DNA from: Paraoerskovia sediminicola
GTDB taxonomy: Bacteria; Actinomycetota; Actinomycetes; Actinomycetales; Cellulomonadaceae
Direction of reading: 5' to 3'
Length of the DNA: 64,000 bases
NCBI RefSeq assembly: GCF_030296575.1
Contig: NZ_AP027729.1
Coordinates: 1,798,001 to 1,862,000, forward strand
Below, piece after piece: positions 8,802 through 19,532 of the stretch (positions are counted from its first letter, which is position 1; the number at the start of each line of letters is the position of its first letter). The notes beneath the pieces were generated by a model. It ran no database searches. It saw only the letters and a list, made by a program, of their open reading frames with translations, and was not told the origin of the DNA. The translations under genes and the position numbers were made by a program.

Positions 8802-10451
8802 GTGGCCGTGCGGACCGGCACGCGCGACGAGCACCCGCCCCGAACGGACGGAACTCGACATGGCCACCACGGCCCCCGCGCCCAGGCCGGCGCCCGCACC
8901 CCCGAGGCCGACACCGCCAACTCGGTGCTCGCCGCCCTCAAGTCCCCTCGCATGCTGCGCACGGAGGTCCTCGCCGGCCTCGTCGTCGCGCTCGCCCTGA
9001 TCCCCGAGGCGATCAGCTTCTCGATCATCGCGGGCGTCGACCCGCGCGTCGGGCTCTTCGCGTCGTTCACGATGGCGGTCTCGATCGCGTTCCTCGGCGG
9101 ACGCCCGGCGATGATCTCGGCCGCGACCGGAGCCATCGCGCTCGTCGTCGCGCCGGTCATGGCCGAGCACGGCTACGACTACCTGATCGCCACCGTCCTG
9201 CTCGGCGGCGTCATCCAGGTGCTGCTCGGCGTGCTCGGCGTCGCGAAGCTCATGCGGTTCATCCCGCGCTCGGTGATGGTGGGCTTCGTCAACGCGCTCG
9301 CGATCCTCATCTTCTCCGCCCAGCTGCCGCAGCTGATCGGCGTCCCGTGGCTCGTCTACCCGATGGTCGCCGTCGGCATCGCGATCATGGTCTACCTGCC
9401 GCGCGTGACCAAGGTGATCCCGGCCCCGCTGGTCGCGATCGTGCTGCTCACCGCGATCACGATCGCCGCGGCGGTCGCGGTCCCGAACGTCGGCGACGAG
9501 GGCGACCTGCCCGACAGCCTGCCCTCGCTGTTCGTCCCGGACGTGCCGCTGAACCTCGAGACGCTGAAGATCATCGGCCCCTACGCGGTCGCGATGGCGC
9601 TCGTCGGGCTCATGGAGTCGCTCATGACGGCCAAGCTCGTCGACGACGTCACCGACACCCACTCGAACAAGACCCGCGAGGCCTGGGGCCAGGGCGCCGC
9701 CAACGTCATCACCGGCTTCTTCGGCGGCATGGGTGGCTGCGCGATGATCGGCCAGACGATGATCAACGTGAAGGCCTCGGGTGCGCGCACCCGCATCTCG
9801 ACCTTCCTCGCCGGCGTGTTCCTGCTGATCCTGGTCGTCGGGCTCGGCGACATCGTCGGTCTCATCCCGATGGCGGCCCTGGTCGCCGTGATGATCATGG
9901 TGTCGGTCGGCACGTTCGACTGGCACTCGATCCGTCCCAGCACGCTGCGCCGCATGCCCAAGAGCGAGACGACCGTCATGGTCACGACGGTGATCGTCAC
10001 CGTCGCGACCGACAACCTCGCGATCGGCGTCGTCGTCGGCGTGGTGGTCGCCTCCGTGCTCTTCGCGCAGCGCGTCGCGCACTTCACGACCGTCACGCGC
10101 CTCGACCAGCCCGGTACCGGCGCCGGTATCGAGGGTGGCGCGGGCTCCGGCGACGGGACCGACTCCGGGTCCGGTGACGACGAGACGACCCGGGTGTACG
10201 CCGTCCGGGGCGAGCTCTTCTTCGCCTCCTCGAACGACCTCGTGTACCAGTTCGACTACGCCGGCGACCCCGACCGCGTCGTCATCGACATGACCGACGC
10301 GCACATCTGGGACGCCTCGACGGTCGCCACGCTCGACGCGATCACCCACAAGTACGCGTCCAAGGGCAAGTCCGTCGAGATCCGCGGCCTCAACGACGAC
10401 TCGGCGGAGCGCCACGGACGTCTCGCCGGGAACCTCGGCGGCGGGCACTGA
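8802..10451 (+). CDS. SulP-family anion transporter with STAS domain
   Basis: This is an inner-membrane anion permease (sulfate, bicarbonate or organic anions in known members). The long hydrophobic core begins [20 protein letters not shown], with the family motif [20 protein letters not shown], and [20 protein letters not shown] later. A C-terminal STAS domain follows a Gly/Asp/Ser linker ([28 protein letters not shown]). The open frame starts at GTG 8802. However, ATG 8860 reads [15 protein letters not shown] and joins the transporter frame if one C is added to CCCCC at 8899-8903. That may be the true start and would match the run-length pattern seen elsewhere in the window. Confidence 0.88.
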   Translation: MAVRTGTRDEHPPRTDGTRHGHHGPRAQAGARTPEADTANSVLAALKSPRMLRTEVLAGLVVALALIPEAISFSIIAGVDPRVGLFASFTMAVSIAFLGGRPAMISAATGAIALVVAPVMAEHGYDYLIATVLLGGVIQVLLGVLGVAKLMRFIPRSVMVGFVNALAILIFSAQLPQLIGVPWLVYPMVAVGIAIMVYLPRVTKVIPAPLVAIVLLTAITIAAAVAVPNVGDEGDLPDSLPSLFVPDVPLNLETLKIIGPYAVAMALVGLMESLMTAKLVDDVTDTHSNKTREAWGQGAANVITGFFGGMGGCAMIGQTMINVKASGARTRISTFLAGVFLLILVVGLGDIVGLIPMAALVAVMIMVSVGTFDWHSIRPSTLRRMPKSETTVMVTTVIVTVATDNLAIGVVVGVVVASVLFAQRVAHFTTVTRLDQPGTGAGIEGGAGSGDGTDSGSGDDETTRVYAVRGELFFASSNDLVYQFDYAGDPDRVVIDMTDAHIWDASTVATLDAITHKYASKGKSVEIRGLNDDSAERHGRLAGNLGGGH

Positions 10452-10477
10452 CCGTCCGGTCGGGCAACACTGAGGCG

Positions 10478-11684
<1,207 letters not shown>

Positions 11685-11728
11685 CCTGTGCCATAGGGCA
11701 GGACGCGACAGTTTGGCAGAATGGCCGG

Positions 11729-12304
11729 GTGCGAGACGGTACGACCGACCACTCGAGCCCCGCTGCCACGGCTGCGGGGACGCTGCCGTACGCCGTGCGT
11801 GGCGCCACGGAGGACGACCTCCAGGGCATCGCCGACGTCTACGAGCACTACGTGCGCGAGAGCACCGCGACCTTCGAGGAGGTCGCTCCGGACGTCGAGT
11901 TCTGGCGCGAGCGCATGGCGTCCACCTACGCCGAGGGCTGGCCGTTCGTCGTCGCGGTGGCGGACGACGGCCGGGTCGTCGGGTGGGCCTACGTCGGCTG
12001 GTGGAGGCCTCGCCCCGCGTACCGGTTCACGGTCGAGACCAGCATCTACCTCCTGCCCGAGACCGCGGGCCGAGGCATCGGCAGCGAGCTGCTCGAGCGT
12101 GTCGTCGAGGGCGCCGCCGCGGCGGGGGCCCGCGAGGCCGTCGCCGTGATCTCCAGCGGGGCGTCGCCCGCCTCGCGGAAGCTGCACGAGAAGCTCGGGT
12201 TCCGCGAGATCGGTCGGCTGACCGACGTCGGGTACAAGCACGGGCAGTGGCTCGACACCGCGATCATGCAGAAGCACCTGCGGCCGGGCTCCGACCACCT
12301 CTGA
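11729..12304 (+). CDS. GNAT-family N-acetyltransferase (phosphinothricin acetyltransferase-like)
   Basis: This transfers an acetyl group from acetyl-CoA to an amine. The 191-residue protein shows the N-terminal RGATEDDLQGIADVYEHYV block, then STATFEEVAPD typical of the Pat/Bar branch. The acetyl-CoA loop TAGRGIGSELLERVV and the C-terminal FREIGRLTDVGYKHGQWLDT also match that branch. GTG 11729 is the likely start, since the nearby ATG at 11721 is out of frame. Resistance to a glufosinate-like compound is known in some relatives; many others act on unknown amines. Confidence 0.88.
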   Translation: MRDGTTDHSSPAATAAGTLPYAVRGATEDDLQGIADVYEHYVRESTATFEEVAPDVEFWRERMASTYAEGWPFVVAVADDGRVVGWAYVGWWRPRPAYRFTVETSIYLLPETAGRGIGSELLERVVEGAAAAGAREAVAVISSGASPASRKLHEKLGFREIGRLTDVGYKHGQWLDTAIMQKHLRPGSDHL

Positions 12305-12463
12305 CCTGCACCGGCGCGCCGTCATCCGGAACAGAGTCGTCCACAGGCGCGGGGTCCGTCATGGCCGTCCCCAAGCCGCTGTCGCGGCGCGTCCCGCCCG
12401 GTGCTCGCGGCCCTAGCGTCCAGCGTCGTGGGTGCCGCCGGGGCGCCCGGGCAGGGGGACGAG

Positions 12464-13504
12464 ATGGTGTGCAGGACGACGGATTCGACGCGAGCGTCGG
12501 CGCTCCGGAAGCGGACGGTGACGGCCTGCTGCGCCGTGGCGGTCGTCGCCGGGGTGGTGACCGGTTGTGCCCTGGCCCCGATCTCCGCGGGCCAGGCGTC
12601 GGACGGCGAGAGCGAGGTGGGCTCGACCTCGTTCGGTTCTGCCGAGGACGGGGGCGGTGAAAGCTCCGCCGGCGGTGACGACGCAGACGGCTCGGAAGGC
12701 GCGGACGGCGGCTCGGACGGCGCTGGTGCAGCGGAGGGCGCAGACGCGGCCACGGTCGACCCGGTCCGCCTCAGCCGGCCAACGGTCGACGCGGGCGTCC
12801 GCTACTCGGACGAGCTGAGCGACGACGGGATCGGGCGCTACCGGCAGATCGAGCTGGCGGACGACGCGGAGCTGCTCGACGCGCAGTGGGCCATCGACGC
12901 GCTCGCCGACAACGACCCCGGGTGGGACGACTCCGACGTGTCGGCGGCCTACGCGACGGTGATGCGGTTCATGGTGTCCGAGGTGTTCGACTCAGTGCTC
13001 TCCGACAACCCGGCGCCCTCGGCGCAGGCCCGCTGGTTCGCGGAGAACAGCCACCGGTTCGACCCGACCATCCGCGACCAGGTCGAGGACGCGCTCGCCA
13101 CGGAACGTGCGGGAACGGTCGTCGTCGCGGCGAGCGAGGTCATGGGCCGCGGGACGCCGCGCTACTCCGACCGCGGTGGCCGCATCGACCGTGTCCTCGT
13201 GTCACCGACAGGGATCACCTGGGGCGAGGAGCAGGAGGCGCTCGGCTTCGACTTCGAGTCGACGTTCTCCCGGCCCGTCGAGACCTGGGGGCGCGACGCC
13301 TCCGAGCTCGTGACGGGGACGTTTACCTACTACGTGACCCGGCACGGCGAGGACTGGCTGATCGCGGGATGGCAGAACGACTACGGCACGACGACCTCGA
13401 CCATCGACACGAGCGAGGACCTGAGCGAGGACAGTGACGGCGAGGGCGCCGGGTCGGGTGGGCCGAGGAGCGGCGACGCGAGCCGGGGCAGGATGGTGGA
13501 GTGA
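12464..13504 (+). CDS. Hypothetical lipoprotein
   Basis: I do not recognise a family. The 346-residue product has a signal peptide ending in the lipobox VTGC (Cys35). A long acidic Gly/Ser/Asp linker follows (about residues 45-100), then a folded domain (YRQIELADDAELLDAQWAID ... GTFTYYVTRHGEDWLIAGWQ). The ATG at 12464 follows a GGGGGA purine run. It should be anchored on the outer face of the membrane. The DWLIAGWQNDYG block resembles the end of SnoaL/NTF2-like secreted domains, but this is only an impression. Confidence 0.75.
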   Translation: MVCRTTDSTRASALRKRTVTACCAVAVVAGVVTGCALAPISAGQASDGESEVGSTSFGSAEDGGGESSAGGDDADGSEGADGGSDGAGAAEGADAATVDPVRLSRPTVDAGVRYSDELSDDGIGRYRQIELADDAELLDAQWAIDALADNDPGWDDSDVSAAYATVMRFMVSEVFDSVLSDNPAPSAQARWFAENSHRFDPTIRDQVEDALATERAGTVVVAASEVMGRGTPRYSDRGGRIDRVLVSPTGITWGEEQEALGFDFESTFSRPVETWGRDASELVTGTFTYYVTRHGEDWLIAGWQNDYGTTTSTIDTSEDLSEDSDGEGAGSGGPRSGDASRGRMVE

Positions 13505-13628
13505 GGCCACGGCGGCTGCGTCGGCCATGATGGCTCTCGTGGGCAGAGACGGCTCTCGAGGGCAGACGACTGCCATGACGGCCACGACAGCGACGACGGG
13601 TACGACTCGCACGACGGAAGAGGTAAGC

Positions 13629-14291
13629 GTGAGCTCCACCATCCGATTGACCACCCTCGGGCACTCGTGCGTGCTCGTCGACGTCCGGAGCGGCTCCGGG
13701 GCGCTCGCGAGGATCATGCTCGACCCCGGCAACCTGACTCCTCCGCTCGACGCCGTCGACGGCCTGGATGCGGTCCTCGTGACCCACGCCCACCCGGACC
13801 ACGTCGACGCGGAGCAGGTACGGCGTCTGCAGTCGGCCGGTCCCGTGGCCGTCCACGGAGACCCGAGCACCGCGAGCGTCCTCGAGGACGTCGGCGCGAA
13901 CGGCGTGGTCGTCACCGGTCCCGGGACGCTGAAGATCGCCGGTGTCTCGGTCGAGGTGTCCACCTCGGCGCACGAAGAGGTCTACCCGGGGGTGCCGGTC
14001 CCCGCGAACCTCGCCTACCGGATTGCAGACCGGGTCTTCGCGCCGGGCGATGCGTTCGCGGTGCCCGAGTTCGACGTCGACGTGCTCCTCCTGCCGACCG
14101 GCGCGCCGTGGATGAAGCTCTCGGAGTCGATCGATTACCTGCGAGCGGTCGCGCCGCGCGTCGCCGTCCCGGTGCACGACGCCGGACTCGCCACGGCGCA
14201 CCGGGAGCTCCATCGCGGGTTGATGGAGAAGTTCGCGCCGGAGGGCACGACGGTGCTGCGTCCCGAGGTCGGCGAGTCGTTCGACCTCTGA
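13629..14291 (+). CDS. MBL-fold metal-dependent hydrolase (UlaG-like)
   Basis: The metallo-beta-lactamase fold is shown by the zinc-binding THAHPDHVD motif (about residues 52-60), an early GHSCVLVDV strand, and later APGDAF and VPVHDAG blocks that supply further metal ligands. Its length of 220 residues fits the UlaG/RomA-like branch. The start at GTG 13629 has GAGG a few bases upstream and begins right before the first strand; the frame is open further upstream but is low complexity there. The substrate cannot be assigned. It is cytosolic, with no signal peptide. Confidence 0.86.
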   Translation: MSSTIRLTTLGHSCVLVDVRSGSGALARIMLDPGNLTPPLDAVDGLDAVLVTHAHPDHVDAEQVRRLQSAGPVAVHGDPSTASVLEDVGANGVVVTGPGTLKIAGVSVEVSTSAHEEVYPGVPVPANLAYRIADRVFAPGDAFAVPEFDVDVLLLPTGAPWMKLSESIDYLRAVAPRVAVPVHDAGLATAHRELHRGLMEKFAPEGTTVLRPEVGESFDL

Positions 14292-14317
14292 CCAGCGCTG
14301 GGTGCGGGTCGGCGGAC

Positions 14318-14905
14318 CTAGAGCTCCTCGGGTGCCGCGTCCTCGTTCCGGAGCCGGGGCTCGGTGCGGAACTCCGGGACCATCCCGGCCTTGTCCGCGT
14401 AGAACGCGCGGATCCGGTCCATGTCGGCGGCCACGTCGCCGGTGAGCTCCAGGGTCGGCCCGAGCCCGGTCGTCATCGTCGGGCGGTCGACGAACCCGAG
14501 GGTGAGCGGCAGGCCCGCCTGTTGCGCGATGCGGTAGAAGCCGGACTTCCAGTAGTCGCCGGCGCCCCGGGTGCCCTCCGGGGTCACGACGAGCGCGAAC
14601 GTCTCGCCGGAGCGCAGACGCTCGAGAACCTCCTCCACGACCCGGCTCGGGTCTCGGCGGTCCACGGCGATGCCGCCCAGGCCGCGCATGATCGGGCCGC
14701 GCCATCCCGTGAACAGGGTGTGCTTGCCGAGCCAGCGCACCGGGATCCGCGCGTCCCACGTGATCGCGAGCATGATCACGAAGTCCCAGTTCGACGTGTG
14801 CGGGGCGCCGATGAGCAGGCGCGGGCGGTCGACGGCAGGCGACTCACGGATGAGCGTGTAGCGGCTGAACCGCCAGTAGATGCTGGCGAGCGCGTGGCGG
14901 ATCAT
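14318..14905 (-). CDS. 1-acyl-sn-glycerol-3-phosphate acyltransferase family protein
   Basis: This belongs to the PlsC-like acyltransferases that esterify glycerophospholipids. The catalytic HxxxxD motif is HTSNWD (about residues 48-53), and the substrate-binding EGT motif is in TPEGTRG. The product is 195 residues, short for PlsC but normal for the compact glycerol-acyltransferase branch that lacks long membrane helices. It is convergent with the UlaG-like gene, 26 bp from its stop. Its acceptor could be a phospholipid or another membrane lipid. Confidence 0.85.
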   Translation of the reverse strand: MIRHALASIYWRFSRYTLIRESPAVDRPRLLIGAPHTSNWDFVIMLAITWDARIPVRWLGKHTLFTGWRGPIMRGLGGIAVDRRDPSRVVEEVLERLRSGETFALVVTPEGTRGAGDYWKSGFYRIAQQAGLPLTLGFVDRPTMTTGLGPTLELTGDVAADMDRIRAFYADKAGMVPEFRTEPRLRNEDAAPEEL

Positions 14906-14992
14906 GGCGCAACGGTACGGGGCGGCGCCGAGTTCTGCGGTCCGCCGGACCTCGGCCCCGGCCTCGTCGACGACCGGCGCTAGTCTCGCGTG

Positions 14993-15460
14993 ATGGAAGA
15001 GCCGGGAGACGAGCCGTCGGCGTCCCGCGTCGCCGCAGGGATCGCGATCCGGACGTGCGGGTGGTGCCTCCTGATCCTGTACGCGACCCTCCTGCTGCTC
15101 GTCGTGGTCTTCGCCGTCGCCGGTCCGGCCGAGGACGTCGGCCCGGTGGCGTACGTCGCGGCGCTGGCAGCGATACCCGTCACGCTCCTGACGGTCGTGG
15201 TCGGCTGGCCGGTCGGATGGCTCGTCGCCTACGGCATGCGCGACGTCGTCGGCGTCGCGAAGCACGTGGGGGCGCTCGCCGTGGTGGGCGCGGTCCTGGC
15301 TGCGGTGATCGTGATGCTCGTCGGGATCCTCCAGCCGACGCCGGGGCTCGCGGCGGTGTTCGCCGTGGCCGGCGCGCTCGGAGCGGGTGGCGGGCGCCTG
15401 ATCGAAGACCGCCGTCGGCGCCGTCGGCAGGACACACCCGCGGTACCGCCGGGGCGCTAG
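14993..15460 (+). CDS. Hypothetical four-helix membrane protein
   Basis: This 155-residue protein has about four hydrophobic segments (LLILYATLLLLVVVFAVAG, VAYVAALAAIPVTLLTVVV, ALAVVGAVLAAVIVMLVGIL, AAVFAVAGALGAGG) and a basic C-terminal tail rich in Arg. I see no family motif. The start is ATG 14993, with GTG 14990 directly before it. Its stop codon interlocks with the stop of the convergent gene (CTAG at 15457-15460). Confidence 0.7.
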   Translation: MEEPGDEPSASRVAAGIAIRTCGWCLLILYATLLLLVVVFAVAGPAEDVGPVAYVAALAAIPVTLLTVVVGWPVGWLVAYGMRDVVGVAKHVGALAVVGAVLAAVIVMLVGILQPTPGLAAVFAVAGALGAGGGRLIEDRRRRRRQDTPAVPPGR

Positions 15461-15747
15461 CTGTCCGACCCGCCCTTGTCCGTCGTCTTGTACGGGACGC
15501 CCTGGCGGTCGTACGTCGTCCACTCGCCGACCTGCTCGCCGTCGCGGAGCGTCCCCGAGCGCATCATCGTGCCGTCGAGCCGGAACCACTCCCAGTACCC
15601 CTGGGGGACGGTCCCGAGCATCGGACCGCGCCCGCGCACGGTGCCGTCCTTGTGCCGCTCGACGTGCTCGTGCACCTCGGTCGCCGGGGGAGCGCCCGGT
15701 TCGTGCGCCGGGTCGGGGCAGTGCGGGGTCGGGTTGGTCGTGCTCAT
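15457..15747 (-). CDS. MORN-repeat / YwqK-like small protein
   Basis: The 96-residue protein carries MORN-like repeats: GYWEWFRLDGTMMRSGTL, then GEQVGEWTTYDRQGVPYKTT. This pattern is typical of proteins annotated as YwqK-type antitoxin components. No toxin partner is adjacent, so I do not claim a toxin-antitoxin role. The Pro-rich N-terminal part holds a Cys and His (HCPDPAHEPG). Its stop shares the CTAG with the convergent membrane-protein gene. Confidence 0.78.
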   Translation of the reverse strand: MSTTNPTPHCPDPAHEPGAPPATEVHEHVERHKDGTVRGRGPMLGTVPQGYWEWFRLDGTMMRSGTLRDGEQVGEWTTYDRQGVPYKTTDKGGSDS

Positions 15748-15789
15748 GAGGTCATCGTGCCTCACGCCGCGAGGTGCCCGCCGGGCCGG

Positions 15790-16350
15790 TCACCGCCGCA
15801 CTCGGTGGTGCAGATGGACGACCCCGCACGCGAAGCGACACTCGTGGACGAGCTCCAGGTCCAGCCGGACGCCGTCGGGCAGCGCCCGCAGCCCGCTGCC
15901 GACGAGCACGGGGTGGAGGAACAGGTGCACGTCGTCGACGATCCCGGCTGTGAACGCGTGGGCGGCGAGGGTCGGGCCGTCGATGGCGACGTCCCGCACG
16001 GCGGCGTCCGTGGCGGCGCGGACGGCCGCGGCGTCGAATCCCCGCTCCAGCGTCGTCCGGGGCGTGGACGGCGGCTCGATCGTCGTCGAGTGGACGACCT
16101 TGTCAGCGGAGCGCCAGATCTCGGCGAAGTCGTTCATCTCCGGCGGCTCGTCGGGGCCGGTCGGGAGGTCCTGCCACACCTTCATCACGTCCCAGGTGCG
16201 CCGGCCGTGGTGGAAGGTGCCGATGCCGCGGGACAGGTCGTTGATGTACGCGTGCACCTCGGCGTCGGGCTCGGCGAAGGTGAAGTCGCCGTCGCTGTCG
16301 GCGATGAAGCCGTCGAGCGAGGCGATCGCGGAGTACACGAGGCGCGCCAT
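15790..16350 (-). CDS. Dihydrofolate reductase-family protein (RibD C-terminal type)
   Basis: This NADPH-dependent reductase-like protein of 186 residues has the N-terminal strand and loop ARLVYSAIASLDGFIAD and the central FHHGRRTWDVM block. The C-terminal DVHLFLHPVLVGSGLRALP is typical of the RibD C-terminal / YyaP-YqjY branch. The substrate is unknown; stand-alone members are seldom true folate enzymes. It is divergent from the ROK regulator, with 132 bp between them. Confidence 0.86.
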   Translation of the reverse strand: MARLVYSAIASLDGFIADSDGDFTFAEPDAEVHAYINDLSRGIGTFHHGRRTWDVMKVWQDLPTGPDEPPEMNDFAEIWRSADKVVHSTTIEPPSTPRTTLERGFDAAAVRAATDAAVRDVAIDGPTLAAHAFTAGIVDDVHLFLHPVLVGSGLRALPDGVRLDLELVHECRFACGVVHLHHRVRR

Positions 16351-16446
16351 GAGGCGATGATCCCCGCTGTCCCGGCGTCCGCAACCCAGGCCCGCGGGGA
16401 TTCTGAGCGCAGATAGGACGAATGAAACGTTCTTTCTGACTAGCCG

Positions 16447-16482
16447 TTGACAAAACAACCTGACGTCCGTACGGTTCCCCAC
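16447..16482 (+). promoter_or_regulatory. Sigma-70 type promoter for the ROK regulator (likely leaderless)
   Basis: TTGACA at 16447-16452 is followed by a 17-base spacer and TACGGT at 16470-16475. The ATG of the ROK gene begins 8 bases after the -10 hexamer. Transcription would therefore start at or next to the start codon, giving a leaderless mRNA, which is common in actinobacteria. No Shine-Dalgarno sequence is visible. Confidence 0.75.
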
Positions 16483-17715
16483 ATGTCGACGACGACCGGG
16501 GTCAACGCAGAGGTGCGCCGCGCGAACGAGCAGAGGGTGCTCGTCGCGCTACGAGTGGAGGGAGCCCTGAGCCGGGCCGCCCTCGCGAAGCGGGTGGGGC
16601 TGTCGCGGACGACGCTGTCGGAGATCACGGCGGACCTCCTCGGGCGCGGCGCGATCACGAAGGTCGACACCGATGCGGACGTGCGTCGTGGCAGTGGGCG
16701 CCCGGCCGAGCGGCTCGCTCTGGATCCGTCCGCGGGGCAGTACCTCGGCGTGGACTTCGGGCACCGACGCGTGCACGTGGCCATCGCCAACGCCTCGCAC
16801 GAGATCGTCGCGTCCGGACTCGTCCGCTACGACGACTCGACGCCCTGGGACGACCGGCTCGATCTCGCGTTCGACGCCGTCGACGCGCTCACGGTCGAGC
16901 ACGGCCTGCACCTGGGTGCACTCCAGGCCGTCGGCATCGGCGTGCCGGGCCCCTACACGGGGGCACGCCCGGGCGACGCGGCCCCGGTCGCCTGGAACCG
17001 CGACGCCACCCCGGTCGGCGTCGACGAGGCCTTCGCCCAGCGGTACGACGCTCCCGTGGTCGTCGACAACAACACCCGCCTGGCGGCACTCGCCGAGGCG
17101 GTGTCCGGGCCCGACGGCCCCAGCGACCTGACCTACGTCAGGCTGTCGGACGGCGTCGGCGGCGGTCTCGTGGTCGACGGACGCCTGGTCCGTGGATCAC
17201 GGGGATTCGCCGGCGAGCTCGGTCACGTGACCTCCGACCCCGGCGGAGTCCTCTGCCGTTGCGGCAAGCGGGGGTGCCTCGAGACGGTCGCCTCCGTCCC
17301 CGCGATCCTCGCGGCGTGCCGGAGCCGTGGGGCGGACGTCGAGGACCTCGACGGCCTCGCCGTCGCCGTGGATCGCGCCGACCCGGTGGTCGACGCCGTC
17401 CTGCGCGAGGTCGGTGCCGCGGTCGGGCGTGTGCTCGGGGCAGCAGCCATGACCCTGGACCCCACCGAGGTGGTCATCGGCGGCGAGATCGTGCACGTCG
17501 CCCCGGTGATCGTCGAGCAGGCCGCCTCGACCCTCCGGTACGAGCTCCATTCGATCCCGACCTCTGACGCGTGCACCGTGCGCGCCGGTCGGCTCCGCGA
17601 CAGCGACGGCGCACAGGGCGCCCTCGCCGCGACATTCCACCAGTCCCCACTGCTCGCGGGCTACCCGGAACCCGGGTCGTTCGGCGCGAGCGAGACGCAA
17701 AGGAGCGCACAGTGA
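16483..17715 (+). CDS. ROK-family transcriptional regulator
   Basis: This repressor-type ROK protein of 410 residues has an N-terminal winged helix-turn-helix (LSRAALAKRVGLSRTTLSEI) fused to a sugar-kinase-like domain. The kinase fold shows YLGVDFGHRRVHVAIAN and VVVDNNTRLAALAEA, and the ROK zinc motif CRCGKRGCLE. The presence of the HTH makes it a regulator (NagC/XylR type) rather than a glucokinase. It heads the operon of importer, sulfatases and FGE and overlaps the next start by GTGA, so it probably senses a sugar released from a sulfated substrate. That link is inference from position. Confidence 0.9.
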   Translation: MSTTTGVNAEVRRANEQRVLVALRVEGALSRAALAKRVGLSRTTLSEITADLLGRGAITKVDTDADVRRGSGRPAERLALDPSAGQYLGVDFGHRRVHVAIANASHEIVASGLVRYDDSTPWDDRLDLAFDAVDALTVEHGLHLGALQAVGIGVPGPYTGARPGDAAPVAWNRDATPVGVDEAFAQRYDAPVVVDNNTRLAALAEAVSGPDGPSDLTYVRLSDGVGGGLVVDGRLVRGSRGFAGELGHVTSDPGGVLCRCGKRGCLETVASVPAILAACRSRGADVEDLDGLAVAVDRADPVVDAVLREVGAAVGRVLGAAAMTLDPTEVVIGGEIVHVAPVIVEQAASTLRYELHSIPTSDACTVRAGRLRDSDGAQGALAATFHQSPLLAGYPEPGSFGASETQRSAQ

Positions 17716-18631
17716 CCACCTCGACCTACAGCGTGGCGCGCAACGGGCCGGAGCCCGGCGGCGACGCCGTCGCCGCCGGGACGGCCGCGGCCGTCCCGGT
17801 CAGCACGGACGGGACGTCCGGTGGCGCGGGCCGCTCGGCTGACGGACCGTCGTCCCCTCGGACGACGACGCGTCGGCGCACGATGGACAAGAAGACCAGG
17901 CTCCGCCTGCTCAACGCCTTCTCGATCGTCATGGGCATCGCCACCTGGTGGGTCATGTCGCTCGCCGGGTTCCAGTTCCCGACACCGCCCGAGGTCGTGG
18001 AGAAGGCGGGCGAGATGTGGTCGAACGGGATCCTGCAGAAGGACATCCTCGCCAGCCTCGGCCGTGTGCTCACCGGGTTCCTCATCGGCTCGGCGCTCGC
18101 GATCCCCGTCGGGTTCCTCATGGGCTGGTACACCGTCGCCCGAGGACTGTTCGAGCCGTGGATCCAGTTCTTCCGCACGATCCCCCGCTCGCGCTGCTCC
18201 CGCTCGTCCTCGTGCTGATGGGTATCGGCGAGCTCCCCAAGGTCTTCGTGATCTTCCTCGCGGCGTTCCTCGCGTGCGTCATCTCGACGTACCAGGGCGT
18301 CGTCGGGGTCGACAAGACGCTCATCAACGCGGCACGCGTCCTCGGCGCGAAGGACGGCCGCATCTTCGCCCGCGTCGTGGTCCCGGCGTCCACGCCGTTC
18401 ATCCTCGTGGGCATGCGGGTCGGCCTCGGTTCCGCCTGGGCGACGCTCGTCGCCGCGGAGCTCCTCGCCGCGCAGGCCGGCCTCGGCTACCGGATGCAGC
18501 AGGCGCAGCTCTACTACGACCTGGCGACGATCTTCGTCGACATCATCGCGATCGGGATCCTCGGTCTCGTGATGGACCGGCTCCTTCTCCTCGCCGAGAC
18601 CAAGCTCACCGGATGGCAGGAACGACGATGA
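17712..18631 (+). CDS. ABC transporter permease, nitrate/sulfonate/taurine type, frameshifted as given
   Basis: This is the membrane subunit of an SsuC/TauC-like importer. The first part (GTG 17712, AAAGGAG upstream) has a Gly/Ala/Thr-rich cytoplasmic tail of about 55 residues and then [20 protein letters not shown]. The second part, one frame back, has [20 protein letters not shown] and the conserved permease loop [20 protein letters not shown]. Adding one C to CCCCC at 18182-18186 joins FFRTIP to PLALLPL and gives about 306 residues. The end overlaps the ATPase start (ATGA). It transports small sulfur-linked anions in known relatives; the substrate here is inferred from the sulfatases downstream. 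Confidence 0.86.
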
Positions 18632-19455
18632 CGACCACGACCCCCGGACAGCGGACCGAGGCCAAGATCTCCGTCCAGGACGTCCGCAAGACCTTCGACC
18701 TCAAGAACGAGGAGTTCGTCGCGCTCGAGCGCGTCAACCTCGACATCTCCGACAACGAGTTCGTGACGGTCGTCGGGCCGTCCGGCTGCGGCAAGTCGAC
18801 CCTGATGAACATCCTCGCGGGCCTCGACGAGACGACCGCCGGGCACGCCCTGGTGGACGGCACGGAGGTGTCGGGACCCGGACCCGAGCGCGGCGTGATC
18901 TTCCAGCAGTACGCGCTCTTCCCGTGGCTCACGGTCCGCAAGAACGTGGAGTTCGGCCTGAAGGTCGCCGGTTACGCCAAGGCGGAACGGCGAGAGCGCG
19001 CCGAGCACTTCATCAGGCTCGTCGGGCTCGAGCAGTTCGCGGACGCGCTCCCGAAGATGTTGTCGGGCGGCATGAAGCAGCGCTGCGCGATCGCCCGCGC
19101 CTACGCCGTCGACCCGTCGATCCTCCTCATGGACGAGCCGTTCGGGGCGCTCGACGCGCTGACCCGGGTCCGGCTCCAGGAGCAGCTCCTGGAGACCTGG
19201 AGCCGCGAGAAGCGCACCGTCGTGTTCATCACGCACGACGTCGACGAGGCCGTGTTCCTCGCCAACCGTGTCGTGGTCATGGCCGCGCGCCCGGGGCGGA
19301 TCTACGACGTCATCGACATCGACCTGCCGTACCCCCGCACCGAGGAGGTCCGCCTCAGCCCCGAGTTCGCGGAGCTGCGCAACCGGATCTGGACCTCCGT
19401 CTACCACCAGACGCCCGGCACCGCTGCCGACGCGTCGGCCACCGCGCGGGTCTGA
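18628..19455 (+). CDS. ABC transporter ATP-binding protein, nitrate/sulfonate/taurine type
   Basis: This ATPase subunit energises the importer. It is 275 residues, with Walker [11 protein letters not shown]-loop [14 protein letters not shown], signature LSGGMKQR, Walker [16 protein letters not shown] and switch His in [14 protein letters not shown]. The sequence is SsuB/TauB-like ([14 protein letters not shown]). It is translationally coupled to the permease by the ATGA overlap at 18628-18631. Confidence 0.93.
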   Translation: MTTTTPGQRTEAKISVQDVRKTFDLKNEEFVALERVNLDISDNEFVTVVGPSGCGKSTLMNILAGLDETTAGHALVDGTEVSGPGPERGVIFQQYALFPWLTVRKNVEFGLKVAGYAKAERRERAEHFIRLVGLEQFADALPKMLSGGMKQRCAIARAYAVDPSILLMDEPFGALDALTRVRLQEQLLETWSREKRTVVFITHDVDEAVFLANRVVVMAARPGRIYDVIDIDLPYPRTEEVRLSPEFAELRNRIWTSVYHQTPGTAADASATARV

Positions 19456-19532
19456 TCCACCCGCCCGACCTGCCTGTTCGACCTGTTCTGCCCCGTTCAC
19501 CTGCCTGACCACCCCCAAGGAAGAGGACTGTC

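Noticed and set aside
8160-10448. Minus-strand frame of 762 codons opposite the SulP gene
   Set aside because: Its composition (Asp/Arg/His repeats) is an antisense artefact of a hydrophobic membrane-protein gene.
15457-15747. A toxin-antitoxin pair around the YwqK-like gene
   Set aside because: Only MORN-like repeats are seen; the neighbours are a membrane protein and a reductase-like protein, with no toxin candidate.
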